Made by a program: the position numbers and the translations under genes. The notes beneath the pieces were generated by a model. It worked only from the letters and a program-made list of their open reading frames with translations. It searched no databases and was not told the DNA's origin. Shown in pieces: positions 18,909-29,184 of a DNA stretch of 64,000 nt. The first letter of the stretch is position 1, and the number at the start of each line of letters is the position of its first letter. The DNA is from Ostreococcus mediterraneus (Eukaryota; Chlorophyta; Mamiellophyceae; Mamiellales; Bathycoccaceae), in NCBI GenBank assembly GCA_012295225.1, contig WMKK01000004.1:791502-855501 (forward strand). The letters are read 5' to 3'.

Positions 18909-21900
18909 CTAAACCTCTATCACTGGTCGGCAATATCCGCCAGTGAGTAACAGCGCCGGACGCTTCGGAAGTATCTCTGGCTTTTCGGGCGTCACCGTCG
19001 TCGTCACTTGCTCGGTGCCATCATTCTCTTCCAAGTTGATGTCGACATCGAGTTTCATCGCGCGATGCTGAAGCCGGAACATGCCAGTGCCTATGGGCAT
19101 GGGAATGCCCATGATGATGCATTCAGAGACGCCGTCGATGTAATCCGTACGACCGTGTAGCGCCGCATCGAATAAGTGATCAGTCGTCTTTTCAAATGAA
19201 GCGAGCATCAATACGGAGTCTTTCATTTTTGCCATACCGAATCGCGTAATACCGAGCACCTCGCCCTTGTACGTCATAACATCTGCGAGTAACATGGAGT
19301 GACGATTATCGATGGACATGCCGTGCGCTTGCATGGTATCATCAATCTCTTTGATGATGGATGCGCGCGCAGCCTCAATACCGAGCGTGCGCTCAGCCTC
19401 CATCACGTGGTTTGTCGTCGTTTCAGTACCCTTGACGCCTTCTATACCCATCACGTGCTGCAAGTTGACGCCTTCGACAATCAAATTGAACGTACCGTCA
19501 CCCTTGTCGTTAATTACGGCGCGTCCAACCGACGGGATACCCTGCACGATGACAGCCGGAACGGCGTTACGCAAATGTTGCAACGTGAACAATGCTTTTT
19601 TGTCATTCAAAGCTTCTTCTGGAGGAAGCACATGGAGCACATTCTCACCAGCGATGAGCACGTTCTGATGCTTGAGCTTGAGCTTCGGTGCAGCGAGCAC
19701 CGCCATGCGAGCGCTGTGAATGGTCACATCGAGCTGCAGTTGGTTGATAGCCTCTAAATCAAGTACAAGCTCGAGATATAGATCGTCCGGGCGCACGACA
19801 ACACTGATTTCTGAGCAAATTTCACCTAGTGTCGTCTTCTCGACCCGACCTTTGACGACGCGCGCAGCTTTGACGTCCTTGTCGCTCATTAACGCCGCTG
19901 TGATGATTGGCGTACTAATATTCTTTGAAGCGTTTATAATCTCTTTGATGCGGGGAACGCCAAGAGTAATGTTCATCGATGCTACACCGGCAAAGTGGAA
20001 CGTCTTCAAAGTCATCTGCGTACCCGGTTCACCAATAGACTGCGCGCCGATTGCACCGACTGCTGTCCCAGGCTCAACGCGCTTTGTAACGTACTTTTGC
20101 ATGCACGTCGACAAGAACGCCTCGAGCTGTCGTTCGGTGATGCTCGATCCTTCAGACGGAGAAAGTACTTCGTTTGTGATGAATTCACACATCTGGTCGT
20201 AGAATAATCGTGAGATACTTTCGCCATACACCAATTCGTGTTCCTCCGCATCCCGGCCACTAGCGCTGACGTGCATGATGCGGTGCTCCTCCTGCACTTT
20301 CTGGAGCGCAGCATCACACGATGCGCGCGTCGCGTCTCGTTCGCCGCGCTCTCGTCGGTATAAACCCTTCACGTTCATCAAACATCGTTTGAACTCGATC
20401 GGTTGAGCGTCATTTCCTTCCATCAATGTCGGCTCCATGCCGTCATCGCCATATTGCAACTGCACGATGCCACCCATTGAATTTCGCACCGTACCGTCAT
20501 ACAGCAACGATAAATCCTCAAGGGCCTTCATAAGGCGACGCGACATGTACCCAGTTTCTGCAGTCTTCACTGCTGTGTCAACTAAGCCCTCTCGTCCCGC
20601 CATAGTATGGAAGAAAAACTCTGTCGGTCGCATTCCGGAAAAGAAAGAGTTTGCGACGAAACCCTTCGCCGCTGGAGTCTTTTCACCGCGCTTGAAGTGT
20701 GGAAGCGAACGTTCGGCAAAACCATCCGGTGGCCGCGAACCACTCACGGCTTGCTGTCCGACGCATGCAATCATTTGAGAAATATTAATGGTACTCCCCT
20801 TACTTCCGCACAACGCCATGATGAGAGGCGCGTTGTGCTTTGGCAGCGCTTGCAAGCACGCGTTACCAGCAGCCTCACGCACTGACGACAGAACGCCTAA
20901 CACTTCAGCTTCGAGCGTCTCTTCAGCGTTGCAACCAGCTTGCAAAGTTAGCGTACCCTTCTCGTATGATGCGATCCGCTCATCGCACGTTGCATAACCC
21001 GCCTCTATGCGCCGACCCTTCTCGGCGGATAATTCGGCGCCAGGCGTGACATCGTCGATGCCTATACTGAAACCTCGAGTACCCAACCATCTCGCACTAA
21101 GCTTGGCAAGCCTATTCATTGTCTCAGCTGCAGACTTCGAACCGTATTCCATGTTTAAGACATAAAACAGCCCGGCTTTGTTCCCGCTTCCAAGCGTAGC
21201 CTTGCCAAGGCGTCCAGACATAATCTCACTATTCTGGATGCAAACATAGCCATCATCAGGACACATGGACTTATCCTTCTTGTTGTACAGTTTTTCTGCC
21301 ACCTCAAGATTGACAAAAATTTGATCTTCCGCTCGCGGCCGAATGAGAACGCTGAATACTTGTTTACCCGTCCACAATTCGATTGGCTTGATGATAGCCG
21401 GAGTGGGGAGGTCGACTGACATCAAGGCGTCACCCATGTAAGAAACGAGTAAACCAAACTGCGACCTGTCGAAGAAGCAGTCTTTAGATGTTAACAAGAA
21501 TGCAGCAGTTAAAAAGTCTTGCGTTGCCGCGATGAGGATTTCACCATTTTTTGGCGTGCACAAGTTGGAATGCACACCCATGAGTTCCATCGCCTCTGCT
21601 CTCGCCTCTTCTGTTTGCGGACAATGGATATTCATCTCATCACCGTCGAAATCGGCGTTGTATGGTGTACATACGCACTCGTTGAATCGAAGTGTTCGAC
21701 AAGGCATCACACGTGCTTTATGCGCCATGATGGACATCTTGTGTAAACTCGGCTGACGATTGAACAGTAGAATATCACCATCGTGCAAATGTCTTTCAAC
21801 GATGTCACCGTACTTTAATTCACTCGCAATCTTGCGACGGTCGCCATATTTCAAGTACTGCATACCACCAGTTGCAAATTTCACGAAATTTGCTCCCGGG

Positions 21901-23186
21901 TGCTTGGCCATGCCATTGCGGACGCGTTCGCGTAGCATCACGATGTTGTGTCTATTCACGACTTCCGGGTACGTCATTGTCCTTGCTATGTGTATTGGTA
22001 TGCCAACTTCGTCGATACGAAGGTTCGGATCAGGAGAAATCACCGTTCGCGCGCTAAAATCAACTCGCTTACCACTCAAGTTACCACGGAAACGGCCTTG
22101 TTTCCCTTTCAAGCGTTGCACAAACCCACGCAAGGGCTTCCCTGGTCCTTGATATTGGAGTGACAACCCTGGAAGCTCGCTATTGATGTACATCGCGCAT
22201 TGAATTTGTAAAAAGTCCCAATTTTCCATCAAATTATTGATTGGTGATCCTTTTTCCAGTCCTTGTCGTAACACGTTGTTCACCTCGATGATTTGAATCA
22301 GCTTCATCGTAATGTCGTCTTCATTCGAGCCCGAGACGCCATCCATTTCCACAGATGGTCGAATACAGCACGGCGGCACTGGAAGATGCGTCAACAACAA
22401 GTGCTCTGGACGATCTGCAATGTCAAGCAACTCGCAATCTTGATCGGTGATGCGCTGTAAAATTCCAAGAACGCGAATCGGGTTCAAGTCGTCCTGCACC
22501 TTGGGCAAACTCGCTCGCAACTGTTCATTATACTTCAGCGCCGTCTCAAACTCCTTCATGAACTCCTCAAGTAATTTTGGGTTTTTGCTATACTTTTCAT
22601 GCACAATTTTCAACGTTTGCCCCGCACGCTTAGTCACACCGTTGTAATCTCCACAGTGGGGGCACGTGCGGCAGCGCTTGCACTTTTCAGTCAACTTTTT
22701 ATACAACGCTCGTCTTTGTGTAATCTCCATTCTTGGATTACGATAGCGTTTCAAAAACACTTGGCGGTCAGCATCACTCAACAAAATCCTCGAACAACTC
22801 TTACACACGCACTGCAACACTGAAATGATATTTTTAAAGTATCCAATGTGAAACACCGGCAGCTCGAGCTTAATATACCCAAAGTGCCCCGCGCAGTCAA
22901 CCATATTTCCTCGACACGTCGCGCACTCGCCTCCGCGCTTATCCGTCGTACCCATTCGCGGATCTAATATCCCATTCACCATCGGTGTACGTTGCGGCAT
23001 CTGATACAAATTCCGTTCAAATACATGAAACGTTCCAGCGCGCGCGATCTCGCTCGAGGACATCAGCGAAAACCGTACGCTCCGAATCTTCCTCGGCGTC
23101 GTGCTCGACGCGAACGGCGTCTTGGTAAACTCAACCGTGTCATGCGCGGTGATCTTGACGTCATCTCCAGCGCGCATTGACGGCAT
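18909..23186 (-). CDS. NRPC1: RNA polymerase III largest subunit RPC1
   Basis: 1,425 residues, complete and without introns. It carries the clamp-core zinc site C88-x2-C91-x6-C98-x2-H101, a second Cys cluster (QCVCKSC, 126-131, and CKRCRTCPHC, 169-178), the RVDFSARTVISPDPNL lid/rudder region, the Mg-binding catalytic loop NADFDGDEMNIH (510-521), the bridge-helix and trigger-loop segment GEPGTQMTLKTFHFAGVAS, and NITLGVPRIKEIINASK. The N-terminal FSLMSSSEIARAGTFHVFER and the absence of a heptad C-terminal tail identify Pol III (5S rRNA, tRNA, U6 synthesis) rather than Pol I or II. The short C-terminal end is as expected. Confidence 0.97.
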   Translation of the reverse strand: MPSMRAGDDVKITAHDTVEFTKTPFASSTTPRKIRSVRFSLMSSSEIARAGTFHVFERNLYQMPQRTPMVNGILDPRMGTTDKRGGECATCRGNMVDCAGHFGYIKLELPVFHIGYFKNIISVLQCVCKSCSRILLSDADRQVFLKRYRNPRMEITQRRALYKKLTEKCKRCRTCPHCGDYNGVTKRAGQTLKIVHEKYSKNPKLLEEFMKEFETALKYNEQLRASLPKVQDDLNPIRVLGILQRITDQDCELLDIADRPEHLLLTHLPVPPCCIRPSVEMDGVSGSNEDDITMKLIQIIEVNNVLRQGLEKGSPINNLMENWDFLQIQCAMYINSELPGLSLQYQGPGKPLRGFVQRLKGKQGRFRGNLSGKRVDFSARTVISPDPNLRIDEVGIPIHIARTMTYPEVVNRHNIVMLRERVRNGMAKHPGANFVKFATGGMQYLKYGDRRKIASELKYGDIVERHLHDGDILLFNRQPSLHKMSIMAHKARVMPCRTLRFNECVCTPYNADFDGDEMNIHCPQTEEARAEAMELMGVHSNLCTPKNGEILIAATQDFLTAAFLLTSKDCFFDRSQFGLLVSYMGDALMSVDLPTPAIIKPIELWTGKQVFSVLIRPRAEDQIFVNLEVAEKLYNKKDKSMCPDDGYVCIQNSEIMSGRLGKATLGSGNKAGLFYVLNMEYGSKSAAETMNRLAKLSARWLGTRGFSIGIDDVTPGAELSAEKGRRIEAGYATCDERIASYEKGTLTLQAGCNAEETLEAEVLGVLSSVREAAGNACLQALPKHNAPLIMALCGSKGSTINISQMIACVGQQAVSGSRPPDGFAERSLPHFKRGEKTPAAKGFVANSFFSGMRPTEFFFHTMAGREGLVDTAVKTAETGYMSRRLMKALEDLSLLYDGTVRNSMGGIVQLQYGDDGMEPTLMEGNDAQPIEFKRCLMNVKGLYRRERGERDATRASCDAALQKVQEEHRIMHVSASGRDAEEHELVYGESISRLFYDQMCEFITNEVLSPSEGSSITERQLEAFLSTCMQKYVTKRVEPGTAVGAIGAQSIGEPGTQMTLKTFHFAGVASMNITLGVPRIKEIINASKNISTPIITAALMSDKDVKAARVVKGRVEKTTLGEICSEISVVVRPDDLYLELVLDLEAINQLQLDVTIHSARMAVLAAPKLKLKHQNVLIAGENVLHVLPPEEALNDKKALFTLQHLRNAVPAVIVQGIPSVGRAVINDKGDGTFNLIVEGVNLQHVMGIEGVKGTETTTNHVMEAERTLGIEAARASIIKEIDDTMQAHGMSIDNRHSMLLADVMTYKGEVLGITRFGMAKMKDSVLMLASFEKTTDHLFDAALHGRTDYIDGVSECIIMGIPMPIGTGMFRLQHRAMKLDVDINLEENDGTEQVTTTVTPEKPEILPKRPALLLTGGYCRPVIEV

Positions 23187-23606
23187 GGCGACGCGTCCGC
23201 GGCGGCGCGCGCGATGGCGTCCGCGGCGGCGGTTTCACCGGCGGCGGCGGTTGTCGGCGCGCGTCGCGACGAACGCGCGACGACGACGAGGAGGTGCGGC
23301 GACGACGAGCTGCGTCAACGCACGGCGGTGGTTCCGTTCGTGCTTTCTTCGCGCGCGCGCTTCACGCGAAATCCACGCGCGACGTGCGCGACAGTGCGGC
23401 GTTGAACCCGCAGAGGTGGTGCAGACGCTGGTGCAGACGCTCGGGAAAAACCTCTGTCGAAGGCGCGAACGCGGCGAATACAAATAGCGGTAGCGGCAAT
23501 CGAATGGGTATGATTTACAGATGTGTCTAACTAACACGGGGGAGATGGAGGGGAATCGGAGGTCGTCGCCACGAAGAGGCGGACTCGCGATGGTGGTGAA
23601 AGTGTT
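23187..23606. other. Intergenic, 420 bp
   Basis: Lies between the RPC1 start and the stop of the next minus-strand gene, so it must contain the RPC1 promoter. A plus-strand frame at 23214-23405 (63 codons, Ala-rich start) and another ending at 23487 are open, but I cannot support either as a gene. Confidence 0.35.
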
Positions 23607-26360
23607 CTAAGCCACGCCGCACGCGTGATGATAGGCGTTGGAATCGCGCATTTGTTGCGCCGGGGATACGTGATCCGCGCCTGCGCTTGTTCTGGATTGC
23701 ACGGCGAGCATTGGCGTAAGAATGACTTGCTGTGGGAACCGTTGGAAGATGTTGAAATCAATGATTCGGTTCGTCGACGCCTTGGATAATACGGGCTCGA
23801 GGAAGAGCGAAAAGGAGTCGCGGCTTAAAATGTACGCGTGCGAGCCTCGTAAATCGCATTGCGCTCGATTTACCATGCAAGAGGATCGATCAACATCACC
23901 GGGATCATGGCGGCAGCCACATCCGTACGGACACGTGTCGCTGCCGTTTTCAAATTCCCATGCGCGATAGCCCAATCGCAAAATAGTGAATTTGTCCGCA
24001 CCCGTCTCGCTCGAGCTCTTCATGAGGTGAGAAACCTTCTTGAGCGCGCGCTGAGTGTCATAATTGGGAAACTCACGCATATCTGGATCGACGAATGTGG
24101 CGTCGAATTCAACGACTGCCGCGTACGCAACGCGTTGCTGCTCTGCGTGAGCGATGGCGGCACCGTGTGAAAGCGTAGCTCGACGAAAGTGCGAGACACT
24201 TTCAGAAATCCCCAAGCACGCGTCGATGGAAACGCCGTTCAGTACCTTCGCTTTGTCTGCCCACATTTTTGGCACGCACAACGATTCACAACTTTTTCCT
24301 GCGCAGATTAAATATATGATATCCGCCTCCGCAATCATAGCTTTCCCAAGCGTACCAGAACCAAACGTTGAGTCATCCGCGCACGTTGCAAATTTCTTCT
24401 CAAACGCCTTCTCCGCGCACTTGGCAGAAACGTGCGTGCCATACGTCAAGTCTGTTTCACCCACGGACAAAAACGAGGACAACGCATCTCGACGAGAATC
24501 TTTGTATTGTGCCAAGCCAAAGTTTATCACTTGTCGACTAAGACACCCTTGGTTTTCAAATAAGCATCCTTCCGCGGCGTGAGCCTTCTTTGTTTCATCG
24601 AGGTAACGCGACGCGTGCCTAGCGAAAAGCCTGTCGCATTCCTTTTCGCTTCCAACTACACACGGTTTCGCCGTAACGCCCCCAGTGCTCCCAAGGGAAG
24701 CCGCGGCTTTGTAACTATCGGTGATCTCGACGCGTGGAAGAACCCAAGCGCGAATGCCCTCTCGCCACTCAACGAAATTACCAACTTGTCGATGCTCGTT
24801 CCACATTCGCAGTATTCGCGCGTTTGCACCGAGATAAAGCTTGTAATCTAATGCATTAAGCTCAGCAAATGTAGTTTTGAATTCCTCACTTCTGAGGTAG
24901 TCTTGAATCTCCTTTGGAAACACCCGCGCGCCATCCTGAGCGCCGAGTTTGGCAAATCCATACCTATCGAGCGCGCCGTAGCCAATCTTTGGTGGCGTAA
25001 CGAGCTGACGTACACCAACTATTCTATAGAGCATTTGTTTTAAAAGTATCTGCCCTTCTGATTCATACTTTGGCGTAGAGATCAAATCATACACGTCGAG
25101 CACCTTGACGATTTCTGCGCTCGACACGCCGTCGCTCGCGCCATCCGTCGTCGCCTTGTTTGCAAGATCCTGCGGCGCTAAGGTTTTAAATTGAATATTG
25201 TTCACGTGTGCATCTGCGCCATACTTTCCAAACATGAAATCTTTAAAGTTTTCCAGCGTCGGCACCCACCCGCGCTGGGTCACGCCGTATCGCAAGTACG
25301 ACTCGATCGCGCGAATCAAAGGATCTTGTACTCCAGCAATCAAGAACACCGACGGTGATTTGTCCAAGTTCTTCCCATCGTTCGCCTTCAACGTGCGAAA
25401 CGAGTCTAAAAGACTAGCGTACGATGGTACATCGCTAGCTAGTACAAAATTCGGACCTTTGGGGTTGTCTCGAAGCAAAGCAAACGTCTCCTGCGCGCTC
25501 TCCGTCGCCCCGCGCAACCCATGCGCAAAACCGAGTTGCCGCACCAACGTCGACCAATCCTCAGACACGTGCTCGGCACCCACATACACTAAACTAGGAC
25601 ACGCATTGAACATTTGCGCCTCACGCTTCGCCGGAGATGACTTCAAATCTCCATCATCCACGAGTTTAAGCTTTTCATTCGTCGCGCGAGGATCGACTGG
25701 CGCGCGCTTGTACCAGTCATCGCTCTCACGATCACGCATCGTACGCGCCATAAACCAGCCTCGTGCATTCATTGCCACATTTGCACCGCGTGAGTCGCTA
25801 GAGATCATCTTTAAGACCTCCGCCTCGCCGCGAGCGGCGCCGCGCGTCTCCGTCCCGACGAAGGTCCGTAAATCCTTGCGCATCCTCTTCATGACATCAG
25901 CCGCCACCTTCACCGCCTCTGCAGACGCTATATTCAAATTCGACTCCATCTCATCATCGTGTAACGCGTTAGCATCATCTAATCTCGCCCCACGAGACGC
26001 CAACGACACGACCGCGCTCGTCGGCGCCTCCGACGGCGACGTCCACATCTCGCCGCTCGCGCGCGCCCCCATCCCGAGCGCCGCGCCCACGCGCGCGCGC
26101 GCACCGCCAACCCCACCGCTCGCCGCGCACACCGCACACATCACGCACATCGCCGCGATGCACGCCACGATCGCACGCGCGCTGACGACACCGACGACGC
26201 CGCGGCGGCTTTGGCACCGCGCGCCAGCATCATCGAGCGCCACCTCCGCGCGCCAGCGCGCGTCGTCTCGGTCATCGAACGACGACGGCGGCGACGACGA
26301 CGACGACGACGCGCGCGAAGGCAGGAGCGCGATCGACTCCGCCCCTCGCTCGGGCGCCAT
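23607..26360 (-). CDS. Large type II membrane protein, possible Golgi glycosyl-/sulfotransferase
   Basis: 917 residues from ATG 26360; the in-frame upstream 36 codons are a GAC-repeat poly-Ser run. The N-terminal ~53 residues are cytosolic and Ser/Arg-rich, followed by one membrane span (~54-81) and a large lumenal part. That part has two recognisable stretches: SLVYVGAEHVSEDWSTLVRQ with SVFLIAGVQDPLIRAIESYL, reminiscent of sulfotransferase-fold proteins, and a C-terminal block (AHAEQQRVAYAAVVEFDATF, then YGCGCRHDPGDVDRSSC and CDLRGSHAYILSRDSF), reminiscent of small glycosyltransferases. The Cys-rich lumenal part suggests disulfides. Family not proven. Confidence 0.55.
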   Translation of the reverse strand: MAPERGAESIALLPSRASSSSSSPPSSFDDRDDARWRAEVALDDAGARCQSRRGVVGVVSARAIVACIAAMCVMCAVCAASGGVGGARARVGAALGMGARASGEMWTSPSEAPTSAVVSLASRGARLDDANALHDDEMESNLNIASAEAVKVAADVMKRMRKDLRTFVGTETRGAARGEAEVLKMISSDSRGANVAMNARGWFMARTMRDRESDDWYKRAPVDPRATNEKLKLVDDGDLKSSPAKREAQMFNACPSLVYVGAEHVSEDWSTLVRQLGFAHGLRGATESAQETFALLRDNPKGPNFVLASDVPSYASLLDSFRTLKANDGKNLDKSPSVFLIAGVQDPLIRAIESYLRYGVTQRGWVPTLENFKDFMFGKYGADAHVNNIQFKTLAPQDLANKATTDGASDGVSSAEIVKVLDVYDLISTPKYESEGQILLKQMLYRIVGVRQLVTPPKIGYGALDRYGFAKLGAQDGARVFPKEIQDYLRSEEFKTTFAELNALDYKLYLGANARILRMWNEHRQVGNFVEWREGIRAWVLPRVEITDSYKAAASLGSTGGVTAKPCVVGSEKECDRLFARHASRYLDETKKAHAAEGCLFENQGCLSRQVINFGLAQYKDSRRDALSSFLSVGETDLTYGTHVSAKCAEKAFEKKFATCADDSTFGSGTLGKAMIAEADIIYLICAGKSCESLCVPKMWADKAKVLNGVSIDACLGISESVSHFRRATLSHGAAIAHAEQQRVAYAAVVEFDATFVDPDMREFPNYDTQRALKKVSHLMKSSSETGADKFTILRLGYRAWEFENGSDTCPYGCGCRHDPGDVDRSSCMVNRAQCDLRGSHAYILSRDSFSLFLEPVLSKASTNRIIDFNIFQRFPQQVILTPMLAVQSRTSAGADHVSPAQQMRDSNAYHHACGVA

Positions 26361-26361
26361 G

Positions 26362-26393
<32 letters not shown>

Positions 26394-26908
26394 TGTGGCG
26401 TCGCGTCCATGGTGTTGGACCGACGTCGCCTGTTCCGGTTGTGTGGTTTTGTTGTGTACATAGGTCATGAGTCGGGTTAAGTATTGTTTTTCACCGCGTG
26501 GCGTACGGGAGATCAGTATATAGACGATTCTGGGATAAAGTATGGTATCATGAAGGATCTATCCATTGGCGTTTTGGGTGCGTGCGTGAAACGAAACGAG
26601 TGAAACGTCGAGAGATTTAAATTGCATGACAACAACAACACACAGCGGTGATGGATTATATAAATGAAAGCGCACCGTCATCGTCGTCGTTGTTATGTAC
26701 ATCGTCGTCGTCGCCGTCGTTTCGCGTTAGCCTAATGGAGATGTTTCGAGCGCGCGCGGGCTAGGACGTCGTGTCGTGCACCCGCGCGCGTAATCAAAAA
26801 TCTCGCCCACTACAAGGCGCGCGCGCGCAGCCGCCGCGCACACCATCTTCAAACTCGCATCGTTAAAAGAATTCTCACTTTTCCGTCGCCGCGCCGCATG
26901 CAGCCTAT
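26361..26908. other. Intergenic, 548 bp
   Basis: Between the start of the membrane protein and the PsaE stop, both on the minus strand. It starts with the GAC/GTC trinucleotide run at about 26362-26393 and then becomes AT-richer (26500-26660), holding the promoter of the membrane protein and the PsaE 3' UTR. I found no tRNA-like fold or further gene. Confidence 0.4.
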
Positions 26909-27600
26909 CTAATACGAGATTTCATCGAGCGCGTAGTTGTTCGTGGACACGCCCGCGTAGTTGACCTTTTCGAAACGAACGACAACCGGGTAGCGCACGC
27001 CAGACTGGTCGACCGAGATCACCTTGCCGTAATCGTTGAACCAGTACGACTCCGGGCGAAGAATCTTCACCTTGGCGCCACGCGGCGGCCCGATCGGCGC
27101 CGGCTTGGCCGCTTCAGCGGGCTTGGCAGCCTATACACGCGTAAGAGAAACACTCGTCAGTTATTGGAGCAAATCCACGAGGGTCGATGTCCCCTGGTCA
27201 TGATTGGTCGTTACCCCCCAAGATTCGATCGAACCCGCGGGGCGCGCGATCGGGCGCACGTACCTCGCCTTCGGCGCGCACGACGACGGCGTTGCGACGC
27301 ACGGTCTTCGTGGTTCTGTGCGTGGAAAACCGTGCGTGATGGTCAGTGCGTGCGTTCGCGAATCGGCGCGACGCGCGATGCGATGCGCGCACGAGGACGA
27401 TGGATGGGACGCGCACGATCCGTGCATCATGATGCCGATGGCGAGCGTCATGAGTGGCGATGCTGACGCCGGGAAGCGTCTCGTGACTCGCGTTCCGCGC
27501 GGTTTTCGCGGCGCGATATATGGCGACGTAAATATACGTACCGCACGTTCGCCGTGGCGCGCACTTGGGTGGTCGTAGAGAGCGTGAACGCGGACATCAT
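26909..27600 (-). CDS. psaE: Photosystem I subunit IV (PsaE) precursor, three exons
   Basis: Exons (minus) 27600-27542, 27315-27264 and 27130-26909; introns of 226 and 133 bp with donors GTACGT, branch motifs CTGAC and acceptors CACAG and TATAG. The joined product has 110 residues. An N-terminal transit peptide ends at [10 protein letters not shown], followed by a Lys/Ala/Pro-rich linker and the SH3-like PsaE core: [57 protein letters not shown]. PsaE sits on the stromal side of PSI and helps dock ferredoxin. The first two exons (59 and 52 nt) hold nearly the whole transit peptide. Neither is recoverable as an ORF alone, so frame and splice-signal agreement is the evidence. Confidence 0.95.
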
Positions 27601-27888
27601 GGCGTCGTCGTCGAATAATGGCGCCGCGAGTGAGGTCGCGAGACGGGATTCGGGCGAGTGGATTCGGACATATGGCGTCCATTGGGGGTATGTACATAGA
27701 CATTTTGGTCAGCTCTATACGTGATGGGTGTGTGTTTTATGTGTTGGTGTGTATTTTTAGACTTTTATCAGAGGTCTTAGGGATTTAAGTATATCAATTG
27801 GGACCTCACGCGTGTTTTGTTGGCACGACGCGCGCGGCGCCGGTGGACGACACTTCGCGCCGCGTGCGGCTGCGTCGCGTCGCGCGCG
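27601..27888. promoter_or_regulatory. Divergent promoter region psaE / DUF89 phosphatase
   Basis: 288 bp between the psaE and DUF89 starts. A CCAAT box on the minus strand lies at 27685-27681, about 80 nt upstream of the psaE ATG, and a second CCAATTGA lies near 27795-27802. CCAAT boxes are common promoter elements; the function here is inferred. Confidence 0.35.
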
Positions 27889-29067
27889 ATGTCGCCGTCG
27901 GCGTTTCCGAGCCTCGCGGACGCGTCCGCCTACGCGCCGACGACGTTCGCGTGGACGCGCGAGGCGACGCGCGCGAACGGTGGGATAACCACCGACCGCT
28001 GGTTGGATGTGTTTGCAAAGTCCACGGTGGAGTTTGTCAATCGCGCGCGCGAGAGCGAGGAGGCGAGCGGTGGGGATGGGTCGCGCGCGCGTGCGTTCGG
28101 TGATGCGTTCGCGCGCGTGCTTGAGGCGTGTCGAGGGTTGACGTGTGAGGGTGACGAGGACGCGCTCGAGCGGACGACGCGCGAGGCGGCGCGGAGCGAG
28201 GCGTCGACGTCGTACGGCGATGACGCGCCTTGGACTGGGCTTAATTGTTTGGAGATGTGTAGAGTGCGAGATGGGCTATTGCGTTCGCATGGGTTTTATG
28301 ATTGCTTTGCGCGTGTGAAGCGGGAGGAGAACCGAGCGGCGTTGAAGACGTTGCCGAGCGTCCTGGCGGACGTGGACGCCAAAGGTGACGACGCCGAGCG
28401 GTTGATGAACATCGTTCGCGGATGCTTCGCGGGGAATATTTTTGATTTGGGCGCCGCCGAGTCCGCAGCGCTATTCGGTAACGGTGGGGGTGATTTTGCG
28501 TCGACGAAGGATACGCTCAAAAAGCGACCGTGGTGCGTGGACGATTTCGACGCGCTTAAAACACGATGGTTGGACGGCAAGCCGCACGCAAAGGCAATCA
28601 TGTTTGTCGATAATAGCGGTGCTGATGTTATATTGGGCATGATTCCGTTCGCACGTGAGTTATTACGGCGCGGTACGCAAGTCGTGCTCGCCGCGAACTC
28701 CGTGCCGTCGATCAACGACATCACCGCCGAGGAGCTCGTCGAGCACATTCTCCCGGCGCTCGTCGATTTGGGCGATACCATCCTGTCGCCCGCAATCGCC
28801 GATGGTCGATTGCGCGTCGTTGCCAGCGGTAGCGATATGCCTGTGATCGATTTACGATATTTATCAGAAGAAATCGTCAACGAAGCCAAGGATGCGGATT
28901 TCGTCATCCTCGAAGGCATGGGTCGCGGTATCGAAACCAACTTGTTCGCTAAATTTTCCATCGATGCGATGAAGATTGCGATGATCAAGCATAAAGAGGT
29001 CGCAACGTTACTCGATGGTGAACTGTACGATTGCGTGGTAAAATTCGATCCCGCGCCTCGGCGTTGA
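27889..29067 (+). CDS. DUF89 damage-control phosphatase (plant At2g17340 / PANK4 type)
   Basis: 392 residues from the first ATG (MSPSAFPSLADAS); the open frame begins earlier at a TTG. Features of the DUF89 metal-dependent phosphatase fold: the helical N-terminal domain with GLNCLEMCRVRDGLLRSHGF, RCFAGNIFDLGAAE, then the catalytic FVDNSGADVILGMIPFAREL (D and N are metal ligands), VLAANSVPSINDITAEEL, and VILEGMGRGIETN with a conserved Glu. These subfamily II enzymes hydrolyse damaged or overoxidised phosphometabolites such as 4'-phosphopantetheine derivatives. In animals the domain is fused to a pantothenate kinase; here it is free, as in plants. Intronless. Confidence 0.88.
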   Translation: MSPSAFPSLADASAYAPTTFAWTREATRANGGITTDRWLDVFAKSTVEFVNRARESEEASGGDGSRARAFGDAFARVLEACRGLTCEGDEDALERTTREAARSEASTSYGDDAPWTGLNCLEMCRVRDGLLRSHGFYDCFARVKREENRAALKTLPSVLADVDAKGDDAERLMNIVRGCFAGNIFDLGAAESAALFGNGGGDFASTKDTLKKRPWCVDDFDALKTRWLDGKPHAKAIMFVDNSGADVILGMIPFARELLRRGTQVVLAANSVPSINDITAEELVEHILPALVDLGDTILSPAIADGRLRVVASGSDMPVIDLRYLSEEIVNEAKDADFVILEGMGRGIETNLFAKFSIDAMKIAMIKHKEVATLLDGELYDCVVKFDPAPRR

Positions 29068-29184
29068 TTTCGCTAAATTTATTTCTTTTAGACTGAGGTG
29101 TTTTTACCGCTTGAATCACAAGTTTAGTTTAGTAGAGTGTTAAACAGTGCGCGCTCTGGTCGATGCTTTCAAGTATTCCTTCCC

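Noticed and set aside
23214-23405. 63-codon plus-strand ORF divergent from RPC1
   Set aside because: Ala-rich start is suggestive, but there is no domain, no clear splice partner and the rest is Arg-rich.
25198-26463. 421-codon plus-strand ORF
   Set aside because: Antisense shadow of the type II membrane protein gene, Ser/Arg-rich and ending in poly-Asp from the GAC run.
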